Below are positions 51,555-61,505 of a stretch of 64,000 nucleotides of DNA, in pieces (within the stretch, counting starts at the first letter, position 1; the number at the start of each line of letters is the position of its first letter). The notes beneath the pieces are model-generated. The model was not told the origin of the DNA. It did no database searches and saw nothing but the letters and a program-made list of their open reading frames with translations. The translations under genes were made by a program, and so were the position numbers. The stretch is taken from contig NZ_CP160388.1 of assembly GCF_040732315.1 (NCBI RefSeq), positions 248,001 through 312,000 of the forward strand. The letters run 5' to 3'. The stretch comes from Oryzisolibacter sp. LB2S (GTDB taxonomy: Bacteria; Pseudomonadota; Gammaproteobacteria; Burkholderiales; Burkholderiaceae_C).

Positions 51555-51603
51555 ATTGATAGCTGCCAGCGCTTTGCTGTAGCGGGTTTAGGCCAGTTTT
51601 GCC
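51555..51603. repeat. Dispersed gene-end palindromic repeat, copy I
   Basis: ATTGATAGCTGCCAGCGCTT, TGCTGTAGCGGGTTTAGGCC, AGTTTTGCC. It encodes the last residues (KLA) and TAA stop of gatB on the minus strand. Confidence 0.6.
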
Positions 51604-53033
51604 TTCAAAAGCTCGTTGACCTGCTGGGGGTTGGCCTTGCCCTTGGAGGCCTTCATGACCTGGCCGACCAGGGCGTTGAAGGCCTTGTCCTTGCCGGCCT
51701 TGTACTGCTCGACATTGGCCGGGTTGGCGGCAATCACCTCGTCGATGATCTTCTCGAGCGCGCCCGTGTCGTTCATCTGCTTGAGGCCCTTGGCCGTGAT
51801 GATCGCGTCCACGTCCTGGCCCTCGCCGGTCCACAGCGCCTCGAACACCTGGCGTGCGGCGTTGTTGGAGATGGTGCCGTCCTGGATGCGGCCGATCAGC
51901 GCCGCGAGCTGCGCGCTTGTGACCTTGACGGCCTCCATGCCGATCTCCTCGGCGTTCAGGCGCCGCGAGATCTCGCCCATGACCCAGTTGCTCGCCAACT
52001 TGGGTTGGCTGCAGCCCTTGGCCGCATCCTCGAAGTAGGCCGCCATGGCCTGGCTCTGCGTGAGCGTGGTGGCGTCGTACTCGGGCAGGCCGTATTGCTC
52101 AACAAAGCGTGCGGCCATGGCCTGCGGCAGCTCGGGCATCTCGGCCTTGACGCGCTCTATCCACTCGGGCGCGACGACCAGCGGCGGCAGATCCGGGTCG
52201 GGGAAGTAGCGGTAGTCGGCCGCGTCCTCCTTGGTACGCATGGCGCGCGTCTCGCCCGTGTCGGGGTCGAACAGTACCGTGGCCTGCTGGATGGCGTAGC
52301 CGTCCTCGAGCTGCTCGATCTGCCAGCGGATCTCGTAGTCGATCGCCTGCTGCATGTAGCGGAAGCTGTTGAGGTTCTTGATCTCGCGGCGCGTGCCCAG
52401 CGGCTGGCCGGGTTTGCGCACCGAGACGTTGGCGTCGCAGCGAAAGCTCCCTTCCTGCATGTTGCCGTCGCAGATGCCTATCCAGGTGACGATCTGGTGC
52501 AGCGCCTTGGCGTAGGCCACGGCTTCCTCGGTCGAGCGCATGTCGGGCTCGGTCACGATCTCCAGGAGCGGCGTGCCGGCGCGGTTCAGGTCGATGCCGC
52601 TCATGCCGTGGAATTCCTCATGCAGGCTTTTGCCCGCATCCTCCTCGAGGTGGGCGCGCACCAGGCGTACGGTCTTCTTCTCCTCGCCCAGGAAGAAGCT
52701 CACCTCGCCGCCCTGCACCACGGGGATCTCGAACTGGCTGATCTGGTAGCCCTTGGGCAGGTCCGGATAGAAGTAGTTCTTGCGCGCAAAAACGCTCGCC
52801 GGCGCAATGTGGGAGCCGAGTGCCAATCCTAATTTGATAGCGCAGGCGACGGCCGCGCGGTTCATCACCGGCAGCGTGCCGGGCAGGGCCAGGTCCACGG
52901 CGCAGGCCTGGGTGTTGGGCTCGGCGCCAAAGGCGGTGCTGGCGCGGCTGAAGATCTTGGACTGGGTGGCCAGCTGGGCGTGGGTCTCGAAGCCGATGAC
53001 GACCTCGTAGCCATGGATGAGTTTCGCGGTCAT
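51588..53033 (-). CDS. gatB: Aspartyl/glutamyl-tRNA amidotransferase subunit B
   Basis: A 481-residue GatB. It phosphorylates the tRNA-bound Glu or Asp and transfers ammonia from GatA, giving Gln-tRNA or Asn-tRNA. It has [43 protein letters not shown] and [14 protein letters not shown], then a YqeY-like tail domain ([28 protein letters not shown]). The start at 53033 is the standard one; the reading frame upstream lies in gatA. Third gene of gatC-gatA-gatB. Confidence 0.96.
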   Translation of the reverse strand: MTAKLIHGYEVVIGFETHAQLATQSKIFSRASTAFGAEPNTQACAVDLALPGTLPVMNRAAVACAIKLGLALGSHIAPASVFARKNYFYPDLPKGYQISQFEIPVVQGGEVSFFLGEEKKTVRLVRAHLEEDAGKSLHEEFHGMSGIDLNRAGTPLLEIVTEPDMRSTEEAVAYAKALHQIVTWIGICDGNMQEGSFRCDANVSVRKPGQPLGTRREIKNLNSFRYMQQAIDYEIRWQIEQLEDGYAIQQATVLFDPDTGETRAMRTKEDAADYRYFPDPDLPPLVVAPEWIERVKAEMPELPQAMAARFVEQYGLPEYDATTLTQSQAMAAYFEDAAKGCSQPKLASNWVMGEISRRLNAEEIGMEAVKVTSAQLAALIGRIQDGTISNNAARQVFEALWTGEGQDVDAIITAKGLKQMNDTGALEKIIDEVIAANPANVEQYKAGKDKAFNALVGQVMKASKGKANPQQVNELLKAKLA

Positions 53034-53035
53034 GG

Positions 53036-54526
53036 TCAGATGCCCTCCGGTGCCCGGAGGTGGAAGTCGGTGGCCTGCTGCAGGCGGTGGGCGGCATTGA
53101 GCAGGCGCGCCTCGTCGAAGTAGTTGCCGATGAGCTGCAGGCCCACGGGCATGCCGCCGGCGCCAAAGCCCGCGGGCACGCTCATGCCGGGCAGGCCGGC
53201 GAGCGAGGCGGGCAGGGTGTAGATGTCGGCCAGGTAGTTGGTCACCGGGTCGGTCTGGCTGCCCAGGCGCCAGGCCGTGGTCGGCGCCACGGGGCCGGCG
53301 ATCAGGTCGCATTGCCGGAAGGCGGCCTGAAAGTCGTCGGCGATCATGCGGCGGATCTTCTGCGCCTGCAGGTAATAGGCGTCGTAATAGCCCTCGGACA
53401 GCACATAGGTGCCGATCATGATGCGGCGCTTGACCTCGTCGCCAAAGCCCTGGCTCCTGGTCTTCTTGTACATGTCGAGCAGATCGGTGTACTGCGTGGC
53501 GCGGTGGCCGTAGCGCACGCCGTCAAAGCGTGAGAGGTTGGAGCTGGCCTCGGCCGGCGCCAGGATGTAGTACACGGGCACCGACAGCTCGGTGCGCGGC
53601 AGGTGGATGGGCACGAGCCTGGCGCCGAGCTTCTCGTACTCCTTGAGCGCCGCGTCCACGGCGGCGCGCACGTCGCCCGCCAGGCCCTCGCCGAAGAACT
53701 CCGTGGGCACGCCGATGCGCAGGCCGTCCAGGCTGTCGTTCAGGCGCGCCGTGAAGTCCTCGGCCGGACGGTCCAGGCTGGTCGAGTCACGCTCGGGGTC
53801 GGGGCCGCAGATCTGGCTGAGCAGCAGCGCGCAGTCCTCGGCCGAGCGCGCCATGGGCCCGGCCTGGTCCAGGCTGGAGGCGAACGCGATCATGCCGTAG
53901 CGGCTCGCGCGGCCATAGGTGGGCTTGATGCCCGTGATGCCGCAGAAGCTCGCGGGCTGGCGGATCGAGCCACCTGTGTCCGTGCCGGTTGCGGCCGGCA
54001 CCAGGCGCGCGGCGACGGCCGCGGCCGAGCCGCCCGAGGAGCCGCCGGGCACATGCTCGGTATTCCAGGGGTTGCGCACGGGCTGGGCTGCGTCATGGCC
54101 GACGGGGGCGATGGCGGCGTTCTCGTTGCTCGCACCCATGGCGAATTCGTCGCAGCTGAGCTTGCCCAGCGTCACGCAGCCGGCCTGGGTCAGGCGCGCG
54201 ACCACGGTGGCGTCGAACGGCGAGCGGTAGCCCGCGAGGATGCGGCTCGCGGCCGTGGTGGGAAAGTCGCGCGTGACGAAGATGTCCTTGTGCGCAATGG
54301 GTACGCCGGCCAGTGGGGCGGCGGCGCCGGCGGCAATGCCCGCGTCCTGGGCGCGCGCCTGGGCCAGCGTCACGTCTTCGTCGATCGCCAGATAGGCGCC
54401 CAGGTGCTGGTGCGCACGGGCGCGGGTCAGGAAATGCTGGGCGGCCTCGACGGCCGACACCTGTTTGCCGCGCAGCAGGGCGGCCAGCTGGGCCACGCCC
54501 AGGTTGTGCAGATCGGTGTTGCTCAT
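53036..54526 (-). CDS. gatA: Glutamyl-tRNA(Gln)/aspartyl-tRNA amidotransferase subunit A
   Basis: A 496-residue amidase-signature enzyme releasing ammonia from glutamine. The Ser-cis-Ser-Lys triad is visible: Lys in IAHKDIF, the cis-Ser in [12 protein letters not shown], and the nucleophile Ser in [12 protein letters not shown]. It is followed two bases later by gatB. Confidence 0.97.
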   Translation of the reverse strand: MSNTDLHNLGVAQLAALLRGKQVSAVEAAQHFLTRARAHQHLGAYLAIDEDVTLAQARAQDAGIAAGAAAPLAGVPIAHKDIFVTRDFPTTAASRILAGYRSPFDATVVARLTQAGCVTLGKLSCDEFAMGASNENAAIAPVGHDAAQPVRNPWNTEHVPGGSSGGSAAAVAARLVPAATGTDTGGSIRQPASFCGITGIKPTYGRASRYGMIAFASSLDQAGPMARSAEDCALLLSQICGPDPERDSTSLDRPAEDFTARLNDSLDGLRIGVPTEFFGEGLAGDVRAAVDAALKEYEKLGARLVPIHLPRTELSVPVYYILAPAEASSNLSRFDGVRYGHRATQYTDLLDMYKKTRSQGFGDEVKRRIMIGTYVLSEGYYDAYYLQAQKIRRMIADDFQAAFRQCDLIAGPVAPTTAWRLGSQTDPVTNYLADIYTLPASLAGLPGMSVPAGFGAGGMPVGLQLIGNYFDEARLLNAAHRLQQATDFHLRAPEGI

Positions 54527-54536
54527 GGCCCGGCCC

Positions 54537-54836
54537 TTATTCGATCACCCGGGGCACCAGGTACAGGCCGCGCTCGACGGCCGGCGCGCTCTGCTGGTTG
54601 GCCTCGCGCTGGTTTGTCTCGCTGGCGACATCGTCGGCCAGGCGCAGCTGCACGTTCTGGATGGCCGCGACCGGATGGGGCAGGGGGGCGACGCCGTTGG
54701 TGTCCACCGCCTGCATCTTGTCCACGATGCCGAAGAATCCGTTGAGCTGCGCGAGCATGCGCTCGCTCTCGGCAGGGCTGAGTTCCAGCCGCGCCAGATG
54801 GGCGATGCGCCCGATATCCTGGGGTGTCAGTGCCAT
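54537..54836 (-). CDS. gatC: Glutamyl-tRNA(Gln)/aspartyl-tRNA amidotransferase subunit C
   Basis: A 99-residue GatC that wraps GatA and GatB together. It starts [20 protein letters not shown] and contains [19 protein letters not shown], both standard. It is the first gene of the operon and is divergent from mreB with a 208-bp region between. Confidence 0.95.
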   Translation of the reverse strand: MALTPQDIGRIAHLARLELSPAESERMLAQLNGFFGIVDKMQAVDTNGVAPLPHPVAAIQNVQLRLADDVASETNQREANQQSAPAVERGLYLVPRVIE

Positions 54837-56088
<1,252 letters not shown>

Positions 56089-56115
56089 GCGCGCAGGCTC
56101 AGGCGGGCCGCCCTC

Positions 56116-57033
56116 ATGCCCCTGGGAACCCTGGATCGTTCGGCGCCCACGCTGTTCAAGCATGGGCCGTCGCCCCTGTCCCGCCTCGCCCTCTACAGCG
56201 CCCTGGCGCTGTTTTTGATGGTGGCGGACGCGCGCTTTCACGTCACGGAACCGCTGCGCAAGGCCGTGGCCACGGTGCTCTATCCGCTGCAATGGCTGAT
56301 GCTGCAGCCCGTGGAGCTGGCCGGCCGTGGCGCGCAGTATTTCCAGTCCCTGCAGGCGGCGCAGCAGGGGGCGGACGAGGCGCAGAAGCAGATGGCGCGG
56401 ATGTCGGTGCGCGCGGGCGAGGCCGACCAGCTGCTGCGCGAGAACGCCGAGCTGCGTCAGCTGCTCGAGCTGCGCGCACGCCTTGACACGCCGGGCCAGG
56501 CAGCACAGGTGGTCTATGACACGGCAGACCCCTACACGCGCCGCGTGATGCTCGATCGCGGCCGGCTCGCGGGCATAGCGCCGGGCTCGCCCGTGGTCGA
56601 TGCCGGCGGCGTGCTCGGGCAGGTCACGCGCGTCTACCCCATGCTCAGCGAGGTCACGCTGGTCGTCGACCGCGACCAGGCCATTCCCGTGCTCAACCTG
56701 CGCACCGGCGCGCGCAGCGTCGCCTACGGTGACCCGATGGCGGGCCTGGGCGGGGGCATGGAGCTGCGCTTCACACCGGGCAATGCCGATGTGCAGGAGG
56801 GCGACATGCTGACCACCAGCGGCGTGGACGGCGTGTACCCTCCGGGCCTGCCCGTCGCGCGCGTGGTGCGTGTGGAGCGCCGTGCCGACTCCACCTTTGC
56901 GCGCATCTTTTGCACACCGCTGGCCCAGGTCTATGGCGCACGCCATGTGATGGTGCTCAAGCCCATTGCCAACGAGCTGCCGCCACGGCCCGAGCCCGAG
57001 GCCACCCTCCAGAAGCGCGGGGTGCGCCAATGA
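56116..57033 (+). CDS. mreC: Rod-shape determining protein MreC
   Basis: A 305-residue bitopic inner-membrane protein with one helix at about 18-38 (SRLALYSALALFLMVADARF), a coiled coil at about 75-118 (QQGADEAQKQMARM to LRQLLEL), and the periplasmic two-barrel core (VMLDRGRLAGIAPGSPVVDAGGVLG). It scaffolds the elongasome and activates PBP2. Its stop overlaps the mreD start (ATGA). Confidence 0.95.
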   Translation: MPLGTLDRSAPTLFKHGPSPLSRLALYSALALFLMVADARFHVTEPLRKAVATVLYPLQWLMLQPVELAGRGAQYFQSLQAAQQGADEAQKQMARMSVRAGEADQLLRENAELRQLLELRARLDTPGQAAQVVYDTADPYTRRVMLDRGRLAGIAPGSPVVDAGGVLGQVTRVYPMLSEVTLVVDRDQAIPVLNLRTGARSVAYGDPMAGLGGGMELRFTPGNADVQEGDMLTTSGVDGVYPPGLPVARVVRVERRADSTFARIFCTPLAQVYGARHVMVLKPIANELPPRPEPEATLQKRGVRQ

Positions 57034-57551
57034 TCATGCCCAAGGGCCAGCAGTTGCTGCTGCCCGTGAATCCCGTCTTCATCGCCGCCAGCCTGGTGGT
57101 CGCGCTGGCGCTCAACATGCTGCCGCTGGGCCGTGTGGTCTGGACGCCCGACTGGGTCATGGTGCTGCTGGCCTTCTGGGGCATACACCAGCCCCAGCGC
57201 GTGGGGCTGGGCGTGGCCTTTGCCATGGGCCTGTGCATCGACGTCAGCCAGTCGGCACTGCTGGGTCAGCATGCGCTGGTGTACTGTGGCCTGATGTTCG
57301 GTGCGCAGCTCGCACATCGGCGGCTGCTGTGGTTCGGTCCGCTCCTGCAGGCCCTGCAGCTGCTGCCGCTGTTCATCGCCGCCCATGTCGTGGCCCTGGC
57401 GCTGCGCGCGCTCGCCAGCGGTGGCCTGCTGCCCGGCCTCGAGGCGGCGCTGGCGCCGCTGCTGGAGGCCGCGATCTGGCCCCTGGTGAGCTGGATCCTG
57501 CTGGCGCCGCAGCGCCGCCCGCCGGACCAGGACGACAATCGCCCCCTGTGA
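57030..57551 (+). CDS. mreD: Rod-shape determining protein MreD
   Basis: A 173-residue integral membrane protein with about five to six helices (for example NPVFIAASLVVALALNMLPL and VMVLLAFWGIHQP). It partners MreC in the elongation complex. The start ATG at 57030 overlaps the mreC stop; a second ATG at 57036 is possible. Confidence 0.93.
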   Translation: MIMPKGQQLLLPVNPVFIAASLVVALALNMLPLGRVVWTPDWVMVLLAFWGIHQPQRVGLGVAFAMGLCIDVSQSALLGQHALVYCGLMFGAQLAHRRLLWFGPLLQALQLLPLFIAAHVVALALRALASGGLLPGLEAALAPLLEAAIWPLVSWILLAPQRRPPDQDDNRPL

Positions 57552-57578
57552 CCGGGCGCACATGAGGGGCTGTCGCGA

Positions 57579-59522
57579 ATGACCGAGCTGCGCAACGTCG
57601 AGGCCGATGCCTGGCGGTTCCGCCTGCGCGTCTTCGTGCTCGGTCTCGTGGTGCTGCTGGCCTTCGGCCTCATCGTGGCACGCCTTCTGGTGCTGCAGGT
57701 GGCGCGCCACGACGATCTGGCCGCGCAGGCCGAGAGCAATCGCACGGCCATCGTGCCCATCGTGCCCAACCGCGGCCTGATCATGGACCGCAACGGCGTG
57801 GTGCTGGCCACCAACTATTCGGCCTACACGCTGGAGATCACGCCCTCGCGCGTCGTCGACCTGGAGGGCACCATCGACGAGCTGGCCGACATCGTCGACA
57901 TACAGGCGCGCGATCGACGCCGCTTCAAGCGCCTGCGCGAGGAGTCGCGCAGCTTTGACTCGCTGCCCATCCGCACGCGCCTGACCGACGAGGAGGTGGC
58001 GCGCTTTGCTGCACAGCGCTACCGTTTCCCCGGCGTGGAGATCAAGGCCCGGCTGTTTCGTACCTACCCGCTGGGCGAAGTGGGCAGCCATGCCATTGGC
58101 TACATAGGGCGCATCAACCAGCGCGAGAAGGAGCGCATCGAGGACTCCGACGAGGCGGCCAACTATCGCGGCACGGACTACATCGGCAAGCTCGGCGTGG
58201 AGCAGAGCTTCGAGTCCACGCTGCATGGCCAGACGGGCTTCGAGCGCATGGAGACCTCCGCGGGAGGGCATGCCGTGCGGCGCCTCAACAGCCACCCGGC
58301 GACGCCGGGCAACACGGTCATGCTGTCGCTGGACATCCGGCTGCAGAAGCTCGTCGAGGACATGTTCGGCAGTCGCCGCGGCGCGCTCGTCGCGCTCGAT
58401 CCGCGCAATGGCGAGGTGCTGGCGCTGGTGTCCAAGCCCACGTTCGACCCCAACCTGTTCGTCGAAGGCATAGACCACGAGAACTGGAAGGCGCTCAACG
58501 AGTCCATCAACAAGCCGCTTCTGAACCGGGCGCTGCGCGGCACCTACCCGCCGGGCTCCACCTACAAGCCCTTCATGGCACTCGCGGCGCTCGAGCTCAA
58601 GAAGCGCTCCGCCACGCAGGTCTTCAGCGACCCGGGCTATTTCAGCTATGGCGGCCGCATCTTCCGCAGTCACGAGGGCGGTCTGGGTGGCGTGGACATG
58701 CACCGCGCCATCCAGTATTCGAGCAACACCTATTTCTATTCGCTGGGCATCGAGATGGGCGTGGATGCCATCCATGACTTCATGAAGCCGCTGGGCTTCG
58801 GTCAGATCACCGGCATAGACCTGGGCGGAGAGGTGCGCGGCGTGCTGCCCAGCACCGAGTGGAAGCGCAACACCTACAAGCGACCCGAGATGAAGCGCTG
58901 GTACTCGGGCGAGACGGTGTCGCTCGGCATTGGCCAGGGCTACAACAACTTCACCATGCTGCAGCTGGCCGTGGCCGAGGCCACGCTGGCCAACGGGGGC
59001 ACGCGCTACCGCCCGCATCTGATCAAGGCCGTGAAGGATCAGGTCACGGGGCAGGTCACCGAGGTGCAGCAGCCTCCCGGCGAAAACCTGGGCTTCAACC
59101 CGAAGAACGTGGCCATCGTGAACAACGCCCTCATGGCCGTGAACCAGGCGGGAACGGGGCGGCGTGTTTTCCTGGGCGCGCCCTACACCTCGGCGGGCAA
59201 GACCGGCACGGCGCAGGCCGTGAGCCTGGGGCAGAACGTCAGGTACAACGCCCGGCTGCTGGAGGAGCACAAGCGCGACCATTCGCTGTTTGCCGCCTTC
59301 GCGCCCGTCGAGGATCCGCGCATCGCCGTGGCCGTGATCGTGGAAAACGCGGGCTTCGGTGCGGCCGCCGCCGCGCCCATCGTGCGCCGCGTGTTCGACT
59401 ACTGGCTGCTGGGCCAGTACCCGAACGAGCAGGACCTGGCCGCCGTCGCCAAGGGCCAGGCAGCCGCCCCGCTGGGTGTGCCGCGCCGCGCCGACGAGGT
59501 GCCGGTACTGCCCGAGCCCTGA
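57579..59522 (+). CDS. mrdA: Penicillin-binding protein 2 (elongation transpeptidase)
   Basis: A 647-residue class B PBP with an N-terminal membrane helix (VFVLGLVVLLAFGLIVARLL), a pedestal domain (NRGLIMDRNGVVLATNYSAY) and the transpeptidase domain with Ser327 in GSTYKPF (SxxK), YSSNTYFY (SxN) and SAGKTGTAQ (KTG). It cross-links lateral wall peptidoglycan and works with MreBCD and RodA. rodA is not seen before the converging arginase gene. Confidence 0.96.
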   Translation: MTELRNVEADAWRFRLRVFVLGLVVLLAFGLIVARLLVLQVARHDDLAAQAESNRTAIVPIVPNRGLIMDRNGVVLATNYSAYTLEITPSRVVDLEGTIDELADIVDIQARDRRRFKRLREESRSFDSLPIRTRLTDEEVARFAAQRYRFPGVEIKARLFRTYPLGEVGSHAIGYIGRINQREKERIEDSDEAANYRGTDYIGKLGVEQSFESTLHGQTGFERMETSAGGHAVRRLNSHPATPGNTVMLSLDIRLQKLVEDMFGSRRGALVALDPRNGEVLALVSKPTFDPNLFVEGIDHENWKALNESINKPLLNRALRGTYPPGSTYKPFMALAALELKKRSATQVFSDPGYFSYGGRIFRSHEGGLGGVDMHRAIQYSSNTYFYSLGIEMGVDAIHDFMKPLGFGQITGIDLGGEVRGVLPSTEWKRNTYKRPEMKRWYSGETVSLGIGQGYNNFTMLQLAVAEATLANGGTRYRPHLIKAVKDQVTGQVTEVQQPPGENLGFNPKNVAIVNNALMAVNQAGTGRRVFLGAPYTSAGKTGTAQAVSLGQNVRYNARLLEEHKRDHSLFAAFAPVEDPRIAVAVIVENAGFGAAAAAPIVRRVFDYWLLGQYPNEQDLAAVAKGQAAAPLGVPRRADEVPVLPEP

Positions 59523-59534
59523 AGCGCCGCCGCG

Positions 59535-60446
59535 CTAGGCGCGCATCAGCGTGGACTTGCCGAACAGGCTCTCGAGCAGGTCCACGGCCAGCTCGGCGGT
59601 CTGGTTGCGGATGTCCAGCGCCGGGTTCAGCTCCATGATGTCGACCGAACCCAGGGCGCCGCTGTCGGCCAGCATTTCCATGCACAGCTGGGTCTCGCGG
59701 TAGGTCGGCCCGCCGCGCACCGGCGTGCCCACACCGGGGGCGATGGCCGGGTCCAGGCCATCCATGTCGAAGCTCAGGTGCAGGTGCGTGCTCTCGTCCA
59801 CATCGTTGAGCACGGCCTGCATGACGGCGCGCATGCCCAGCTCGTCGATGCTGCGCATGTCATAGACCTCGATGCCCAGGGTGTTGACCAGGCGCTTCTC
59901 CACCGCGTCCACGCTGCGCACGCCGACCAGGGTGATCTGCCGGGCCTGCAGCGCCGGCCCGCTGCCCGCGAGCGTCGTGAGCTGCGCCGGCCCATGGCCC
60001 AGCAGGCAGGCCACGGGCATGCCGTGCAGATTGCCGCTGGGCGAGGAGGCGGGCGTGTTCGCATCGGCATGGGCGTCGAACCACAGCACCTTCAGGCGCC
60101 GGCCGTGCTGGCGGCAGTGCTGCGCGGCGGCGCTGATGGAGCCCATGGCCAGGCTGTGGTCGCCCCCCATGAGCAGCGGCAGCCGGCCGGCCTCCAATGT
60201 GGCCAGCGTGGCCGCATGGACGGCCCGGGTCCAGGCCGTGACCTCCGCCAGATGCCGAAAGCCCCCGCTGGGCGCGGCCTGCGGGTTGCCGGGGCCGCTG
60301 AGGTTGCCCAGGTCCTGCACGTCGGCCACCAGCGCCTGCAGCGCGCGCGCAACGCCCGCGATGCGCAGCGCATCGGGCCCCATGCTGGCGCCGAGCACGC
60401 TCGCGCCCACATCGGTGGGGGCGCCAATCAGGGTCAGGTCGGTCAT
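59535..60446 (-). CDS. rocF: Arginase
   Basis: A 303-residue binuclear manganese hydrolase converting arginine to ornithine and urea. Mn ligands lie in MGGDHSLAMGS, WFDAHADANTP and SFDMDGLDP; GGPTYRETQL and IMELNP are also typical. The sequence follows arginase rather than agmatinase in the SPSGNLHGMP loop. It is convergent with mrdA; the next minus-strand gene upstream is a TSUP permease 22 bp away, so the two may be co-transcribed. Confidence 0.92.
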   Translation of the reverse strand: MTDLTLIGAPTDVGASVLGASMGPDALRIAGVARALQALVADVQDLGNLSGPGNPQAAPSGGFRHLAEVTAWTRAVHAATLATLEAGRLPLLMGGDHSLAMGSISAAAQHCRQHGRRLKVLWFDAHADANTPASSPSGNLHGMPVACLLGHGPAQLTTLAGSGPALQARQITLVGVRSVDAVEKRLVNTLGIEVYDMRSIDELGMRAVMQAVLNDVDESTHLHLSFDMDGLDPAIAPGVGTPVRGGPTYRETQLCMEMLADSGALGSVDIMELNPALDIRNQTAELAVDLLESLFGKSTLMRA

Positions 60447-60468
60447 GGCGGAGCTCCCTGGCAGGGGT

Positions 60469-61227
60469 TCAACGCAGAAATGCGTCGTAGCCGGTCTTGA
60501 GTATGAGCGCGCCCACCACGAGGATGAAGATGGTGCGCACGAAGCCCGTGCCGTGGCGCAGCGCCATATAGGTGCCGAGCATGCTGCCCAGCACATTGGC
60601 CACGGCCAGCGGCAGTGTCAGATGCCACCAGATATGGCCCTTGGCGGCGAACAGCACCAGCGCCGAGATGTTGGTTGCCAGGTTCAGCAGCTTGGCCGAC
60701 ACCGAGGCGTTGAGAAAGTCATAGCCGAGCAGTCGCACGAAGGCAAACACGAGAAAGCTGCCCGTGCCGGGGCCGAAGAAGCCGTCGTAGAAGCCGATCA
60801 CGAGGCCGATGGCGCAGGCCACCAGGGCCTCGGCGCGACCGCTCCAGCGCGGCTGGTGGTGCATGCCCAGATCCTTTTTGGCCAGCGTGTAGACCAGCAC
60901 CGCCAGCATCACCAGCGGCAGCAGCTTGCGCAGAAAGTCGGGAGAGACCTGGGTCACGACCCACGCGCCCGCATACGAGCCGACGAGCCCGGCGGCCGCC
61001 GCCGGCAGCATGGTGCGCCACGGCACCTGCACGCGCCGGCTGTACTGCCAGGTGGCCATGGCCGTGCCCCAGACGGAGGCGCTCTTGTTGGTGCCCAGCA
61101 GCGTGGCGGGTGCCGCGCTGGCGAAGGTGGCGAACAGCGCGGGCAGCAGGATCAGGCCGCCCCCGCCCACGATCGCATCCACGAACCCGGCCAGCAGCGA
61201 GGCCGTTGAGACGATGATCCATTCCAT
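60469..61227 (-). CDS. TSUP (TauE/SafE) family membrane permease
   Basis: A 252-residue protein with about eight helices and two TSUP repeats: WIIVSTASLLAGFVDAIVGGGG with LILLPAL, GTNKSASVWGT, then GFYDGFFGPGTGSFLVFAF. Members move sulfite, sulfoacetate or similar small anions out of the cell. ATG 61227 gives the usual start. The leader DNA upstream contains a hairpin series ending in a terminator 40-70 bases before this start, raising the possibility of attenuation. It precedes arginase on the same strand. Confidence 0.88.
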   Translation of the reverse strand: MEWIIVSTASLLAGFVDAIVGGGGLILLPALFATFASAAPATLLGTNKSASVWGTAMATWQYSRRVQVPWRTMLPAAAAGLVGSYAGAWVVTQVSPDFLRKLLPLVMLAVLVYTLAKKDLGMHHQPRWSGRAEALVACAIGLVIGFYDGFFGPGTGSFLVFAFVRLLGYDFLNASVSAKLLNLATNISALVLFAAKGHIWWHLTLPLAVANVLGSMLGTYMALRHGTGFVRTIFILVVGALILKTGYDAFLR

Positions 61228-61265
61228 CGCCGCGATTGTCCTACGTCGGCCGGTGCGCGGCAGCG

Positions 61266-61299
61266 GGCAATAAAAAAGGCACCTGGGAACAGGTGCCTT
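61266..61299 (-). terminator. Rho-independent terminator upstream of TSUP gene
   Basis: On the minus strand AAGGCACCTG-ttcc-CAGGTGCCTT, a perfect 10-bp stem, runs into TTTTTTATT. It ends transcripts coming from the GMC gene or from a small RNA in 61300-61505, and could attenuate the TSUP gene. Confidence 0.9.
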
Positions 61300-61505
61300 G
61301 TGAGGTGGCATCTCGTTGTGGATGCCAGATTGATGTCGGTATTCTTGATTTCGGGGTTTGTCTCCTCGGTCCCCTCGCTTGGCGAGCCGAGGCTGCGCGT
61401 CGAGTGCGTGAACTTTAGTGCATCAGTCTCCTGAGAGACATTGGTGCTTACCCGCAACGCGCCATCGCGTGCCGGTTGGTCTGCCATCGCGGCACGCGAT
61501 GGCGA
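61300..61505 (-). ncRNA. Candidate structured RNA / leader (multi-hairpin, terminator-ended)
   Basis: A 206-bp non-coding region after the GMC gene holds three further stems on the minus strand: a perfect 15-bp inverted repeat (61460-61474 / 61490-61504), a two-part stem at 61364-61392 (CCTCGG..CCGAGG with CTCGC..GCGAG inside), and GGCATC/GATGCC at 61307-61326. These precede the strong terminator. No known RNA family was recognised. Confidence 0.35.

Noticed and set aside
52828-52850. ATTTGATAGCGCAGGC inside gatB resembling the dispersed repeat
   Set aside because: It lies in conserved coding sequence (AIKLG in the reverse frame) and lacks the arms and the TTTTGA end.
61425-61445. CTCTCAGG resembling the end of a glycine riboswitch
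   Set aside because: The matching GGAGAG start and the rest of the aptamer core are absent.
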